From Candidatus Hydrogenedentota bacterium (GTDB lineage Bacteria > Hydrogenedentota > Hydrogenedentia > Hydrogenedentales > CAITNO01), in assembly GCA_903893795.1 (NCBI GenBank), contig CAITNO010000102.1, forward strand, positions 1 to 64,000: a stretch of DNA of 64,000 nt. Direction: 5' to 3'. Below the pieces are notes generated by a model, which made no database searches, had not been told where the DNA came from, and was given only the letters and a program-made list of their open reading frames with translations. Numbering within the stretch: the stretch's first letter is position 1; each line of letters opens with the position of its first letter. The position numbers and the translations under genes are program-made. This document shows, one piece after another, positions 7,830 to 15,296 of the stretch.

Positions 7830-8660
7830 ATGAAGATGATTGGCCGGGCAACAGACATTGCCCAAAGAATCGTGGATGCGTTCAAGGAGCCGGGAAACCT
7901 GCCAAAAGCGTTGGCGCCCATTTTCATCCGGCGTAATGATGACGTGCCCTGCCGAAAATGGTCTTGGCATAACCAACTGCTCGTTGCCCTGTCCGGCACT
8001 TCCGATGCCCGTGGTATCCGCCAATGGAACACGGTTGGCCGCAAACTGAAGAAAGGCTGCAAGGGCATCTGGATTTTGGCCCCGTGCATCAAGACCATCA
8101 GGGAGAAAGACGATAAGGGAGAGGAGCAAAAGAAAAACCTCGTATATGGTTTCAAGGGCATTCCCGTGTTTGCCGTGGAGGATACGGAGGGCAATCCAGT
8201 TCCCGGCAATGAGCGATATGACGAGTGGGTCCGGAATCTGCCCTTGGTGAAGGTGGCTGAGGGTTGGGGCATCCATGTTGGTACGTATTCCGGCGAGGAT
8301 AGGGATGCACTCGGGTATTTCCAGTTCGGTACGGGCCGCAAGGCAATCATGCTGGGCACGGAGAACCTGAGTACCTGGGCACACGAACTTGTCCATGCTG
8401 CTGACCATCACCTGACCAAACTCATTGATGACCGGAATCTGCTGGAAATCATCGCTGAATTGGGTTCGGCCATCCTGCTTGAGGCAATCGGCCACTCATA
8501 CGAGGCTGATTTGGGTGGTGCCTACGCCTATATCCACCACTACGCGACAGCCGCCGGCAAACCTCCTGTACGGGCCTGTATTGACGTGCTGGACCGAGCA
8601 TGTAGTTGTGTGGCGCTGATTTTGGACATGGCAGAGAAGGCGAAAGAGGACACCCCCTGA
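7830..8660 (+). CDS. ArdC-like antirestriction protein
   Basis: The start at 7830 follows CTAAGGAGGTGATTCAA. The product has 276 residues. The N-terminal third, with WSWHNQLLVALSGTSDARGI and QWNTVGRKLKKGCKGI, matches the ssDNA-binding domain of ArdC-type proteins. The C-terminal part has a zincin site TWAHELVHAADH (HExxH) and a downstream glutamate region in ELGSAILLEAIG, as expected for the metallopeptidase-like domain. ArdC proteins protect incoming single-stranded plasmid DNA against type I restriction. That fits a mobile element that itself sits beside a type I restriction locus. Confidence 0.85.
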   Translation: MKMIGRATDIAQRIVDAFKEPGNLPKALAPIFIRRNDDVPCRKWSWHNQLLVALSGTSDARGIRQWNTVGRKLKKGCKGIWILAPCIKTIREKDDKGEEQKKNLVYGFKGIPVFAVEDTEGNPVPGNERYDEWVRNLPLVKVAEGWGIHVGTYSGEDRDALGYFQFGTGRKAIMLGTENLSTWAHELVHAADHHLTKLIDDRNLLEIIAELGSAILLEAIGHSYEADLGGAYAYIHHYATAAGKPPVRACIDVLDRACSCVALILDMAEKAKEDTP

Positions 8661-8666
8661 ACCTCC

Positions 8667-8682
8667 GTGCCACCGGTGGCAC
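8667..8682. repeat. 16 bp palindrome GTGCCACCGGTGGCAC (family copy 1)
   Basis: A perfect palindrome 6 bp after the ardC-like stop and 115 bp before the recombinase start. The same 16-mer is at 21942, a one-mismatch copy is at 22649, and the variant GTGCAACCGGTTGCAC is at 9366 and 18780. Confidence 0.7.
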
Positions 8683-8797
8683 CGAACATCCAAATCTTAC
8701 TTTTCACACTGTTTTGTACACCACGGAACAGTGATGTACAGGTTTTCTGCAAATAGGCGTTCAACTTACAGCTTTTTTCGAGCTGGAAAGGAGGAGA

Positions 8798-9514
8798 ATG
8801 ACGAAAAAGGCGGTTTGCTATTTCCGCGTCAGCACCCAAGAGCAAGCTCTCCACGGGGTGAGCCTTAATGCCCAGGAGGAACGGATTGCTGCCTATTGCA
8901 TGATGCAGGGGTTGGAAGTCGTCCAAACGTTCCGGGAAGAGGGTGTATCCGCCAGCAAGGCACTGAACACCCGGCCCAAGGGTATGGAGATGCTGGAACT
9001 GCTGCGGAAGAAGAAGGCCGGGCACATCGTAGCCCTGAAACTGGACCGGCTTTTCCGCAACGCCGAAGACGCTCTACGGCAAACATCGGCTTGGGATACA
9101 GCCGGGGTAACGCTGCATCTGGTGGATATGGGTGGTCAGTCGCTCTGTACCTCCTCAGCCGTTGGCCGGATGATGCTCACGATGATGGCCGCGTTCGCTG
9201 AATTCGAGCGCAACCTGATTTCGGAACGGACTGCGGCCGCATTGCAGCATAAGAAGGTCCATCTTCAACCCTATGCACAACTGCCTTTTGGCTTTGACCG
9301 TCAGGGCGACTTGCTCGTTGTGAACGTTTACGAGTTGGGCATGGTGAGGCAGATGGAGGACTGGCGTGCAACCGGTTGCACGTTACGGGCCATTGCCAGA
9401 TGGTTAAACGAGATGAAGGTTCCGGCCAAGAACAAGGGCCGGTGGTTTGCCTCGACTGTCCGGCAGATTCTAGCAAACCCCATGTATGGGCTAATTGAGG
9501 AGGCTGACCAATGA
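8798..9514 (+). CDS. Serine site-specific recombinase (resolvase/invertase family)
   Basis: 238 residues, starting after GGAAAGGAGGAGA. The N-terminal catalytic domain carries YFRVSTQEQALHG (nucleophile Ser about residue 12), LKLDRLFRNAEDAL, and FAEFERNLISERT leading into the long connector helix. Residues 160-238 form a short recombinase-type DNA-binding region (LRAIARWLNEMKVPAKNKG, then STVRQILANPMYGL). At 238 residues it is longer than small resolvases and shorter than large serine integrases. It probably catalyses integration, excision or resolution of the element. A GTGCAACCGGTTGCAC palindrome lies inside its coding sequence. The next gene overlaps it by 4 bp. Confidence 0.92.
   Translation: MTKKAVCYFRVSTQEQALHGVSLNAQEERIAAYCMMQGLEVVQTFREEGVSASKALNTRPKGMEMLELLRKKKAGHIVALKLDRLFRNAEDALRQTSAWDTAGVTLHLVDMGGQSLCTSSAVGRMMLTMMAAFAEFERNLISERTAAALQHKKVHLQPYAQLPFGFDRQGDLLVVNVYELGMVRQMEDWRATGCTLRAIARWLNEMKVPAKNKGRWFASTVRQILANPMYGLIEEADQ
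9366..9381. repeat. 16 bp palindrome GTGCAACCGGTTGCAC inside the recombinase gene
   Basis: A perfect palindrome within the DNA-binding region of the recombinase. The identical 16-mer occurs at 18780 in a non-coding gap. Confidence 0.7.
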
Positions 9515-9726
9515 AGCAATGCAGAAAGTGCCGCTACTCGTCATTCCCACTGAATGAACGACGGTGCCGTATTCGACTGATGCAACGGTGTCGGCATACC
9601 CGTTCTGTCCAAGAGCTGGAATTGGTGCCGGGGCTGTCTTCGGTGTTGAACCCGAATGATGATTGCCCCCTGTTTAAGCCGAGATTCTGGGTTTGGCTCC
9701 GTGGCCTGTTCGGAAAAGTGTCGTAA
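9511..9726 (+). CDS. Small cysteine-containing protein
   Basis: 71 residues, overlapping the recombinase stop by 4 bp (ATGA). The N-terminus MKQCRKCRYSSF has a CxxC knuckle, and further cysteines appear near residues 19, 27 and 51, so metal binding is possible. The C-terminus is hydrophobic (FWVWLRGLFG) and could be membrane-peripheral. No family was recognised. Its TAA stop lies inside the second copy of the TGTCGTAACGTTACGACA palindrome. Confidence 0.55.
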   Translation: MKQCRKCRYSSFPLNERRCRIRLMQRCRHTRSVQELELVPGLSSVLNPNDDCPLFKPRFWVWLRGLFGKVS

Positions 9727-9737
9727 CGTTACGACAG
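9718..9737. promoter_or_regulatory. 18 bp perfect palindrome, candidate operator (copy 2)
   Basis: TGTCGTAACGTTACGACA (9719-9736) is identical to the core of the palindrome at 4132-4151. It overlaps the stop codon of the preceding gene and lies about 78 bp before the DUF4230 start, which mirrors the placement of copy 1. Confidence 0.7.
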
Positions 9738-9814
9738 ATTGATTCTCAACTGAGGTGGACTCCCAACACAGGGTTTCCCGCCTCTTTACTTTTCATCGGA
9801 AGGAGTACGTGATA

Positions 9815-10471
9815 ATGATTCCAAGGGTAGGCTGTATGGCTCGTGTTTTCATTGAGGTGGTACTGATACTGGCTTTGATTGCCGGTCTCATCCTGTGGCA
9901 AGGCCAGAGAGACGACGAACCAAAGCCCAAAGATGTTGTCTCTCCGGCGACGAATACCGTCTTGGAGCACATTCGCATGGCCGGGGAGTTTGTGACCGCC
10001 GTAGGTTGTGTCCAAACGGTCGTTCGCAGTTCGGACGTCCGGGAATGGCTCCGGCTCCAGGTCGGCTCCACGGAGCTTCTTTACGTCGGCGTTGGACAGA
10101 TTCGGGCCGGATTGAACTTGATGGAACTGGACGAAAATGCCTTGTCCGTTAGTGGTGACAAGGTGACGGTGACGTTGCCGCCGTGCAAGGTGTTGGACAC
10201 TAAAATCGACGTGGAACGGTCCTACGTTTTCGACGTGAAGAAATCGCTTGTGCTCAGTCCAAAGGCCATTCACCTACAATCGGCTGCCGAAAAAGACGCT
10301 TTGAAAGAGATTCGGGAGGCTGCGGTACAGGCCGGGTTGTTGGAGCAGGCGCAGAAGCAGGCAAAGATGCTGTTGCGGTACTGGTTCGAGGCGGCAGGAT
10401 TCCGAACGGTGGAGTTCCGGGAGACTGGACCTACGGTTGTGGCCGTTCCGGCGGTTACGACTGGCAAGTGA
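9815..10471 (+). CDS. DUF4230 membrane-anchored protein
   Basis: The start at 9815 follows CGGAAGGAGTACGTGATA; the track start is 60 bp too early. The product has 218 residues with one N-terminal membrane helix (VFIEVVLILALIAGLILW). The rest matches DUF4230: LLYVGVGQIRAGLNLMEL, VTVTLPPCKVLDTKIDVE, a helical EKDALKEIREAAVQAGLL and a C-terminal RYWFEAAGFRTVEF. It is probably an inner-membrane protein with an extracytoplasmic domain. The function is unknown. It is the last gene of the plus-strand cluster, follows palindrome copy 2 and is closed by a clear terminator. Confidence 0.8.
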   Translation: MIPRVGCMARVFIEVVLILALIAGLILWQGQRDDEPKPKDVVSPATNTVLEHIRMAGEFVTAVGCVQTVVRSSDVREWLRLQVGSTELLYVGVGQIRAGLNLMELDENALSVSGDKVTVTLPPCKVLDTKIDVERSYVFDVKKSLVLSPKAIHLQSAAEKDALKEIREAAVQAGLLEQAQKQAKMLLRYWFEAAGFRTVEFRETGPTVVAVPAVTTGK

Positions 10472-10491
10472 AGATGACGGATGGGGAAAAG

Positions 10492-10519
10492 GAACGGCGG
10501 CGGGGACCGTTCTTTTTTT
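10492..10519 (+). terminator. Intrinsic terminator after DUF4230 gene
   Basis: GAACGG (10492-10497) pairs with CCGTTC (10507-10512) around a GC-rich loop and is followed directly by seven T residues. It lies 20 bp after the DUF4230 stop and ends the plus-strand mobile-element cluster. Confidence 0.85.
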
Positions 10520-10608
10520 CACATCTTCATCACGGCACAAAACGTACCAACATAGCGTCGTGTGCCAACTGCTTTTGGACGGTGCCGGAAAATGGTGTGA
10601 AACGTTGG

Positions 10609-11391
10609 CTAGGCATGATGACCCCGGATGAGTTCTGCAATTTCCTTTGCAATTTCCTCGACGGTATGGGTGGCTGTACTTCTTGCCAACTTGTCCGCAA
10701 GTGACGGGCTGTACTCAATCACTTCTTGTTTGGAAATGTTGTGCCAAATGGGAAGTAGGACCTGTTCACCCGTTACTGCCTTGGTAATAATCCCATCAAG
10801 CTCATAGTTCGTCCAGCCCTTGGAAATAAACGCATGCGAAAGCACGACCAAACCTGCTCTGCTGTTGGCAAGCCCTTGGTCAATCTTCCTACGCAGGCTA
10901 TCACCAATCCGAAGCTCAAATTCATCGTACCACACCCGCAACCTTTCATTCTGTAAGGCGATTGCCAAAGGCCGTACTATCGATTCCTTGTCTTCGGAGG
11001 CATGAGAAATGAAGACATCGTAATTCCGAAAACGTGGATTAGACGTATCAGGTGGAGAGTCAGGCTGAACCAAGCTTGGCACAGTGGATAACGGTGCTTC
11101 TCTAATTGTTGGTAAGGGGGCAGGCAGTATTCGCGCGGAAGAGCGTACTGTTCCTCGCAATCCCATCATGTCCACTGTAACGTGCCAATGTCCCGAATGA
11201 GGAATTTGAAGGCGTACGGGCGACTGTTTTGCAAGACCACCAATATACCTATGGCGATGTCCATTCCTGTAATTGTTAAAATCACTGTTATCCATGAGAC
11301 GGACGTTTGCAGCACTTCCAGAAAGTGTAATTTCGACCACTTCACCCCCGCCGCGTTGGCCTAAGTCATGATGTACGAACTGCACTGCCAT
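10609..11391 (-). CDS. DUF1883-TIR domain defence protein
   Basis: The start at 11391 (MAVQFVHHDL) is chosen because it begins the DUF1883 domain 4 bp after the upstream stop. The product has 260 residues. Residues 1-90 are DUF1883 (VQFVHHDLGQRGGGEVVEI ... GHWHVTVDMMGLRG). After a Pro/Ser linker, residues about 125-255 are a TIR domain: YDVFISHASEDKES, VWYDEFELRIGDSL, and WTNYELDGI carrying the glutamate expected for NAD+ cleavage. Bacterial TIR proteins deplete NAD+ or make signalling cyclic ADP-ribose on phage infection. It is the last gene of the restriction operon, which suggests an abortive back-up. Confidence 0.85.
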   Translation of the reverse strand: MAVQFVHHDLGQRGGGEVVEITLSGSAANVRLMDNSDFNNYRNGHRHRYIGGLAKQSPVRLQIPHSGHWHVTVDMMGLRGTVRSSARILPAPLPTIREAPLSTVPSLVQPDSPPDTSNPRFRNYDVFISHASEDKESIVRPLAIALQNERLRVWYDEFELRIGDSLRRKIDQGLANSRAGLVVLSHAFISKGWTNYELDGIITKAVTGEQVLLPIWHNISKQEVIEYSPSLADKLARSTATHTVEEIAKEIAELIRGHHA

Positions 11392-11395
11392 ACAG

Positions 11396-12148
11396 TTAAC
11401 TCCCTTCCCCTCGTTTTGCTTTGAAGGTCGCCACAAAAAACGTGGCCATCGCGCCGGCCAGGTTGACCGCTAGTTCAGCGTGTCTTGGAGCGGGTCTGAT
11501 GGGACGTTTGCCTTGGCCGTGGGCATCGCCCAAACGATTGCGGAGCGAGCCAAGTCCCTCTACAACAGCATGACATCCCCCGAGTATCTGCCTGAACACC
11601 TGTTCGGTATGTTGACTTGGGGCAATATTCAGAGAGGTAGCGGCCTTTGCATACAGCTTCGGCAAGTCATCGTCAGCGTATGCAATGCCGGATTCGTCCA
11701 AGATGCACTTGCAGACGCTTTCCAGAAGGGTTCTCGCTGCTGTAATAGCTCCTTCGGGGTCATCAACACGCCTGTCAAGGCCTTTTGTCCAAAGCTCACG
11801 GATATGTTCGGCGTCGAGGCCGTCTAGCGTTCTTGAGACTATCTCGGCCGCGGGGCCATTTTCTCCAGTCTCAAGAAATGTCAGGACCGTGTCAAATTCT
11901 TCTATGAGAAATGCCCGTCTTTCGGCATAGGTCCCGAACTTCGGCTTGATGAACTGCCAGAATTCATCCGGAGTACGATGTGTTCGTAGCCAAGAGGGTA
12001 GTTTGTGTGCCAACTGCGGTTTGTGGAGCAGTTCCTCACGAAGTCTCTCGTATAATCCAGTCTGATAGCGTCCGCCGGTTGCTCGGGCCATTGCGATATT
12101 CTTGAGACACGTGACTTTCTCCTGGTCAGTCTGTAAGAACTCATCCAT
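11396..12148 (-). CDS. Abortive infection Abi_C family protein
   Basis: ATG at 12148 overlaps the hsdS stop (TGATG) and gives 250 residues; the track start is a GTG one codon earlier. The C-terminal half matches the abortive-infection C-terminal domain: DPEGAITAARTLLESVCKCI, DDLPKLYAKAATSLNIAPSQ, ILGGCHAVVEGLGSLRNRLG, DAHGQGKRPIRPAPRHAELA. Family members occur in phage-resistance loci, often beside type I restriction genes. The N-terminal 120 residues are helical and unrecognised. Its coupling to hsdS and to the TIR gene means restriction and abortive functions are probably co-expressed. Confidence 0.85.
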   Translation of the reverse strand: MDEFLQTDQEKVTCLKNIAMARATGGRYQTGLYERLREELLHKPQLAHKLPSWLRTHRTPDEFWQFIKPKFGTYAERRAFLIEEFDTVLTFLETGENGPAAEIVSRTLDGLDAEHIRELWTKGLDRRVDDPEGAITAARTLLESVCKCILDESGIAYADDDLPKLYAKAATSLNIAPSQHTEQVFRQILGGCHAVVEGLGSLRNRLGDAHGQGKRPIRPAPRHAELAVNLAGAMATFFVATFKAKRGEGS

Positions 12149-13293
12149 CACAGCTCCCCCTTGAAAGCCTTGTCGAGAATGGACGGGAGCAGGGCATGAA
12201 GGTCAGGTATCGTCGTTTCGTTAATGCTGTCTACCTCCATAAATCCGCGAAGAGCAGTTATGGCTTTTTGTTGATCCTGAAGAGACGGGAATGGGATTAC
12301 CAGTTCCAAGAATTGCTCCGGGCGGGTCCTTTCTCTACGTCCGCCCATACCCCTTGTGAGCCCCTTTAGGCGGTTAAGGAACCATGGTGACTTGAATAGA
12401 TGTGCGAGATACTCAGGAATTGCCTTGCCTTTAACGCAACTGAATGTTCTGTATTCTGGCGACACAAAGAGACCATCGAACTCGGCACCAACTATGTCAA
12501 TCGCGCCTTCCCATCCTTTTACTTGACTGAGAACAACTGCGCCCTTGTAAAGCCGATTGAATGACTTGTAAGCAGTATCTATACCACAAATAGCATCCTT
12601 GGCAAAAAGCCCTCCGCCAAAGCCCCGCAAGCCAGCTTGTGGATAGACGTTTTCGGGACGGACTACTTCTCTCTCCTCTTTCAGTTGGAGAAAGCTGGAG
12701 AGGCGAGACTCATCACCCTTAGCAAGATAATCGTTAAGAGCCGCAGGCACAGCTCCCCGCTCTTCTCGAAGTTCGACTTTCAAACATTCGGCTTCTTTGA
12801 CATTCGCCGCAACCATGTCTATCCGCTTGACAATTCGTTTCTGTTCAAAGAGCGGCGGCAGAGGAATGCAATAATCCATTACATCCTTCGGGCGAATCGC
12901 GGCATAGTTAGTGGAGCCTTGAGCGGTCACCTGTTCAAGGAATGCGTCGGTACGGATGAAGTAATCCAAAAAACGCCTGTCGAGTTTGTTCTCGTCAATC
13001 GTGAATAGAAAGTAGTGGCTACTTACAATCGCGCCATCAAGTTCTTCAGGCACGATGCCAAACCCGCCGACTTTGGCGTCAATTTCTGCAACAAGGAATT
13101 CACCATGCTGACATACTTGCTGGCTTTTCGTCTTGATTTCCGTTCCGTGCACGGTATCTCGGAGAAGAATTCCTCGCGCGTGCAATTGGACACGACACCG
13201 TTTGTATCTTCTGGCGTCGTCAATCTTGATGAGCTCCTTACGTTGCCTTATGGCACCGCCAAGAGGCGTGAACAACCATTTGCTAATTGTCAC
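12148..13293 (-). CDS. hsdS: Type I restriction specificity subunit HsdS
   Basis: 381 residues, GTG start overlapping the hsdM stop by 4 bp. It has two target-recognition regions separated and followed by conserved helices. The first half contains the YFLFTIDENKLDRRFLDYFI segment, NYAAIRPKDVMDYCIPLPPL and EQKRIVKRIDMVA; the second contains LFVSPEYRTFSC, IPEYLAHLFKSPWF and RTRPEQFLELVIPFPSLQDQ. This repeat is typical of HsdS. The protein chooses the bipartite DNA site methylated by HsdM and cut by HsdR. The sequence recognised cannot be predicted from this window. Confidence 0.9.
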   Translation of the reverse strand: MTISKWLFTPLGGAIRQRKELIKIDDARRYKRCRVQLHARGILLRDTVHGTEIKTKSQQVCQHGEFLVAEIDAKVGGFGIVPEELDGAIVSSHYFLFTIDENKLDRRFLDYFIRTDAFLEQVTAQGSTNYAAIRPKDVMDYCIPLPPLFEQKRIVKRIDMVAANVKEAECLKVELREERGAVPAALNDYLAKGDESRLSSFLQLKEEREVVRPENVYPQAGLRGFGGGLFAKDAICGIDTAYKSFNRLYKGAVVLSQVKGWEGAIDIVGAEFDGLFVSPEYRTFSCVKGKAIPEYLAHLFKSPWFLNRLKGLTRGMGGRRERTRPEQFLELVIPFPSLQDQQKAITALRGFMEVDSINETTIPDLHALLPSILDKAFKGEL

Positions 13294-14837
13294 GACTTGG
13301 TCCTCAACAAGCCCTCAATTTCTTTCACGAGTTCAATGATTCGGGCCTCTTTCTGTAGGATGCTTGTCACCAATTGCTCCGGCGGTAGGTGCTCAAGGTC
13401 GGTCAGGGCATTGGGATTCTTGATGTCGAGGTTATAGCCACCTTCAATGACCGTTTTTGCCGAAACCTTCCAAGCCCGTTTGTTTTCCTTTCTTTTCTTC
13501 CACCAAATGATGCAATCGGCGAAATCATCAAACTGAATAGGATTCGTCTTGGAATAGTTTTTGCGTCCTTCTGGCAGCGGGTGCTCGTAATACCAGATAT
13601 CCTTGGTCGGGCCGGAACGGTCAAAGAAGAGCAGATTTGTGGGGATGCCCGTGTACGGAGCAAAGACGCCATTTGGTAATCGAATCACAGTGTGCAGGTT
13701 AAATGAGGTCAGCAATTCTTCCTTAATACGAGCACAGACACCGTCGCCAAAGAGCGTACCATTAGGTACGACGACTCCGGCCCTGCCACCCTTGTCGGAC
13801 CCACGACCAGGCCGTTTCAGCTTCCGCATAATGAGCTGTAGGAATAATAGGGTTGTTTCGGACGCCTGTTTGTCTTCTGGGAAATTGCCTAAGATACCCC
13901 GCTCTTCCTCGCCGCCAAACGGGGGGTTTGTGAGGATAACATCCACCCGGTCTTTGTCGCCGATTTCGTTGAGCGGATGCCGTAGGCTGTTCAACGGGTC
14001 TATCCGGGGGGATTCCAACCCATGCAGGAGTAGATTCATCTGGCAGAGGAGATACGGCAGGGACTTGGCTTCTCCGCCAATTATTGAGGCTGTTTGCAGA
14101 ATTCGATGGTGTTCAACCGTCTTGCATTGGGCGGCGAGGTGCAAATACGTCTCAACGAGGAATCCACCCGTGCCACATGCCGGGTCCATGACGGTTTCGC
14201 CCAACTTGGGGTCCGTTACCTTTACCATGAACTGTACTACCGGACGGGGCGTGTAGAACTCGCCAGAATCCCCGGCGGCATCACGCATTTCCTTCAGCAT
14301 GGATTCGTATAGATGGCCAAGAGTGTGAATCTCTTCGGATGACGTGAAGTGGATACCGCCAACCTTGTTGATAACGTCCCGAAGCAGGTAGCCGTTTATC
14401 ATCCGGTTAATGGTGCCGCGAAACACAGTGGCGATAACATCCCGCCGGTCGCCGCCATTGTCACTCTGAAGACCCCGTAAGTAGGCAAACAGTCCGGGGC
14501 CTTTTGTTCCGTCCGGGCGTCTGGCTTCGTCGTTGTTGATGAAGGCAATCAATTCGTCACCGGTTATGCCATCTTCTCTTGCGGCCCAATCACGCCACCG
14601 ATACGGCGGCTCGATTGCGGGCCTGAACTTTTTCCCGGCCAATACAGCTTTTTGCTCCCGAATTTGTTCCATATCGTCCAGAAACTTAAGGAACATCACC
14701 CAGGTCAACATCGGCAAACGGTCCAAGTCGCCATTCAGACCCTTGTCCTTGCGCATGATATCGCGGGCGGACTTGACGAGGCCACCGAGTTGTTGAGCAG
14801 TAGTGACACCGACACGTTGTGCGCGATTAATCGCCAT
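13290..14837 (-). CDS. hsdM: Type I restriction N6-adenine methyltransferase HsdM
   Basis: The start at 14837 (MAINRAQRVG) is chosen; the track ORF adds 50 residues that overlap the zinc-ribbon gene. The product has 515 residues. It has the helical N-terminal HsdM domain (DLDRLPMLTWVMFLKFLDD), the motif I region GEFYTPRPVVQF ... DPACGTGGFLVE for SAM binding and the catalytic ILTNPPFGG. It methylates adenines in the site selected by HsdS and forms the M2S and R2M2S complexes. It overlaps the zinc-ribbon gene upstream by 11 bp and hsdS downstream by 4 bp. Confidence 0.95.
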   Translation of the reverse strand: MAINRAQRVGVTTAQQLGGLVKSARDIMRKDKGLNGDLDRLPMLTWVMFLKFLDDMEQIREQKAVLAGKKFRPAIEPPYRWRDWAAREDGITGDELIAFINNDEARRPDGTKGPGLFAYLRGLQSDNGGDRRDVIATVFRGTINRMINGYLLRDVINKVGGIHFTSSEEIHTLGHLYESMLKEMRDAAGDSGEFYTPRPVVQFMVKVTDPKLGETVMDPACGTGGFLVETYLHLAAQCKTVEHHRILQTASIIGGEAKSLPYLLCQMNLLLHGLESPRIDPLNSLRHPLNEIGDKDRVDVILTNPPFGGEEERGILGNFPEDKQASETTLLFLQLIMRKLKRPGRGSDKGGRAGVVVPNGTLFGDGVCARIKEELLTSFNLHTVIRLPNGVFAPYTGIPTNLLFFDRSGPTKDIWYYEHPLPEGRKNYSKTNPIQFDDFADCIIWWKKRKENKRAWKVSAKTVIEGGYNLDIKNPNALTDLEHLPPEQLVTSILQKEARIIELVKEIEGLLRTKS

Positions 14838-15285
14838 GCGGTACTGGTTCCTCTGTTTTAGCGTCACCTGAAATACTAGGTGGTGCTTTGTCACTCCCAT
14901 GACCCGTATGTGCGCTAAGGGGTTCATCGCAATGGTGAATGATTTCACCCGTCTTTGGGTCGGTAACAGTTTCCTGATAGTGGTCATTTTCGTTATCTAC
15001 ATTACGAATCTTGTGCATCCACTCCTTAGTTTTAATACAGAAGTCATCTCCCGCAATGAATTCGCGAGGATATCGTTTCTTCTTGGATGTCGGCCTTATT
15101 TTTCTTGGTGGTCCAACCTTACCCTCAACTCGGTCATGAAACGTCATGCCACTTTCAACCGTAAGCCCGATTGTTCGCCCTTCAGTAGAACCACAGTTGG
15201 GGCAAGGTGAATTCTCCAATTGAGGATGCTTTTCAACCCATTGTGCCCCACATTGCCAACAAGTTTCAGTTCGGTCCTTTTCCAT
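14827..15285 (-). CDS. Zinc-ribbon protein between hsdR and hsdM
   Basis: 152 residues. The N-terminus has two cysteine knuckles, CWQCG and CPNCG, about 17 residues apart, which suggests a zinc ribbon. The middle is basic (PPRKIRPTSKKKRYPREF), and a His/Asp-rich segment (TGEIIHHCDEPLSAHTG) follows. It is not one of the standard type I subunits. It starts 11 bp after the hsdR stop and overlaps the hsdM start by 11 bp, so it is made together with them. It might be a DNA-binding regulator or an assembly factor; this is inference. Confidence 0.7.
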   Translation of the reverse strand: MEKDRTETCWQCGAQWVEKHPQLENSPCPNCGSTEGRTIGLTVESGMTFHDRVEGKVGPPRKIRPTSKKKRYPREFIAGDDFCIKTKEWMHKIRNVDNENDHYQETVTDPKTGEIIHHCDEPLSAHTGHGSDKAPPSISGDAKTEEPVPHGD

Positions 15286-15296
15286 TATGACTTTCC

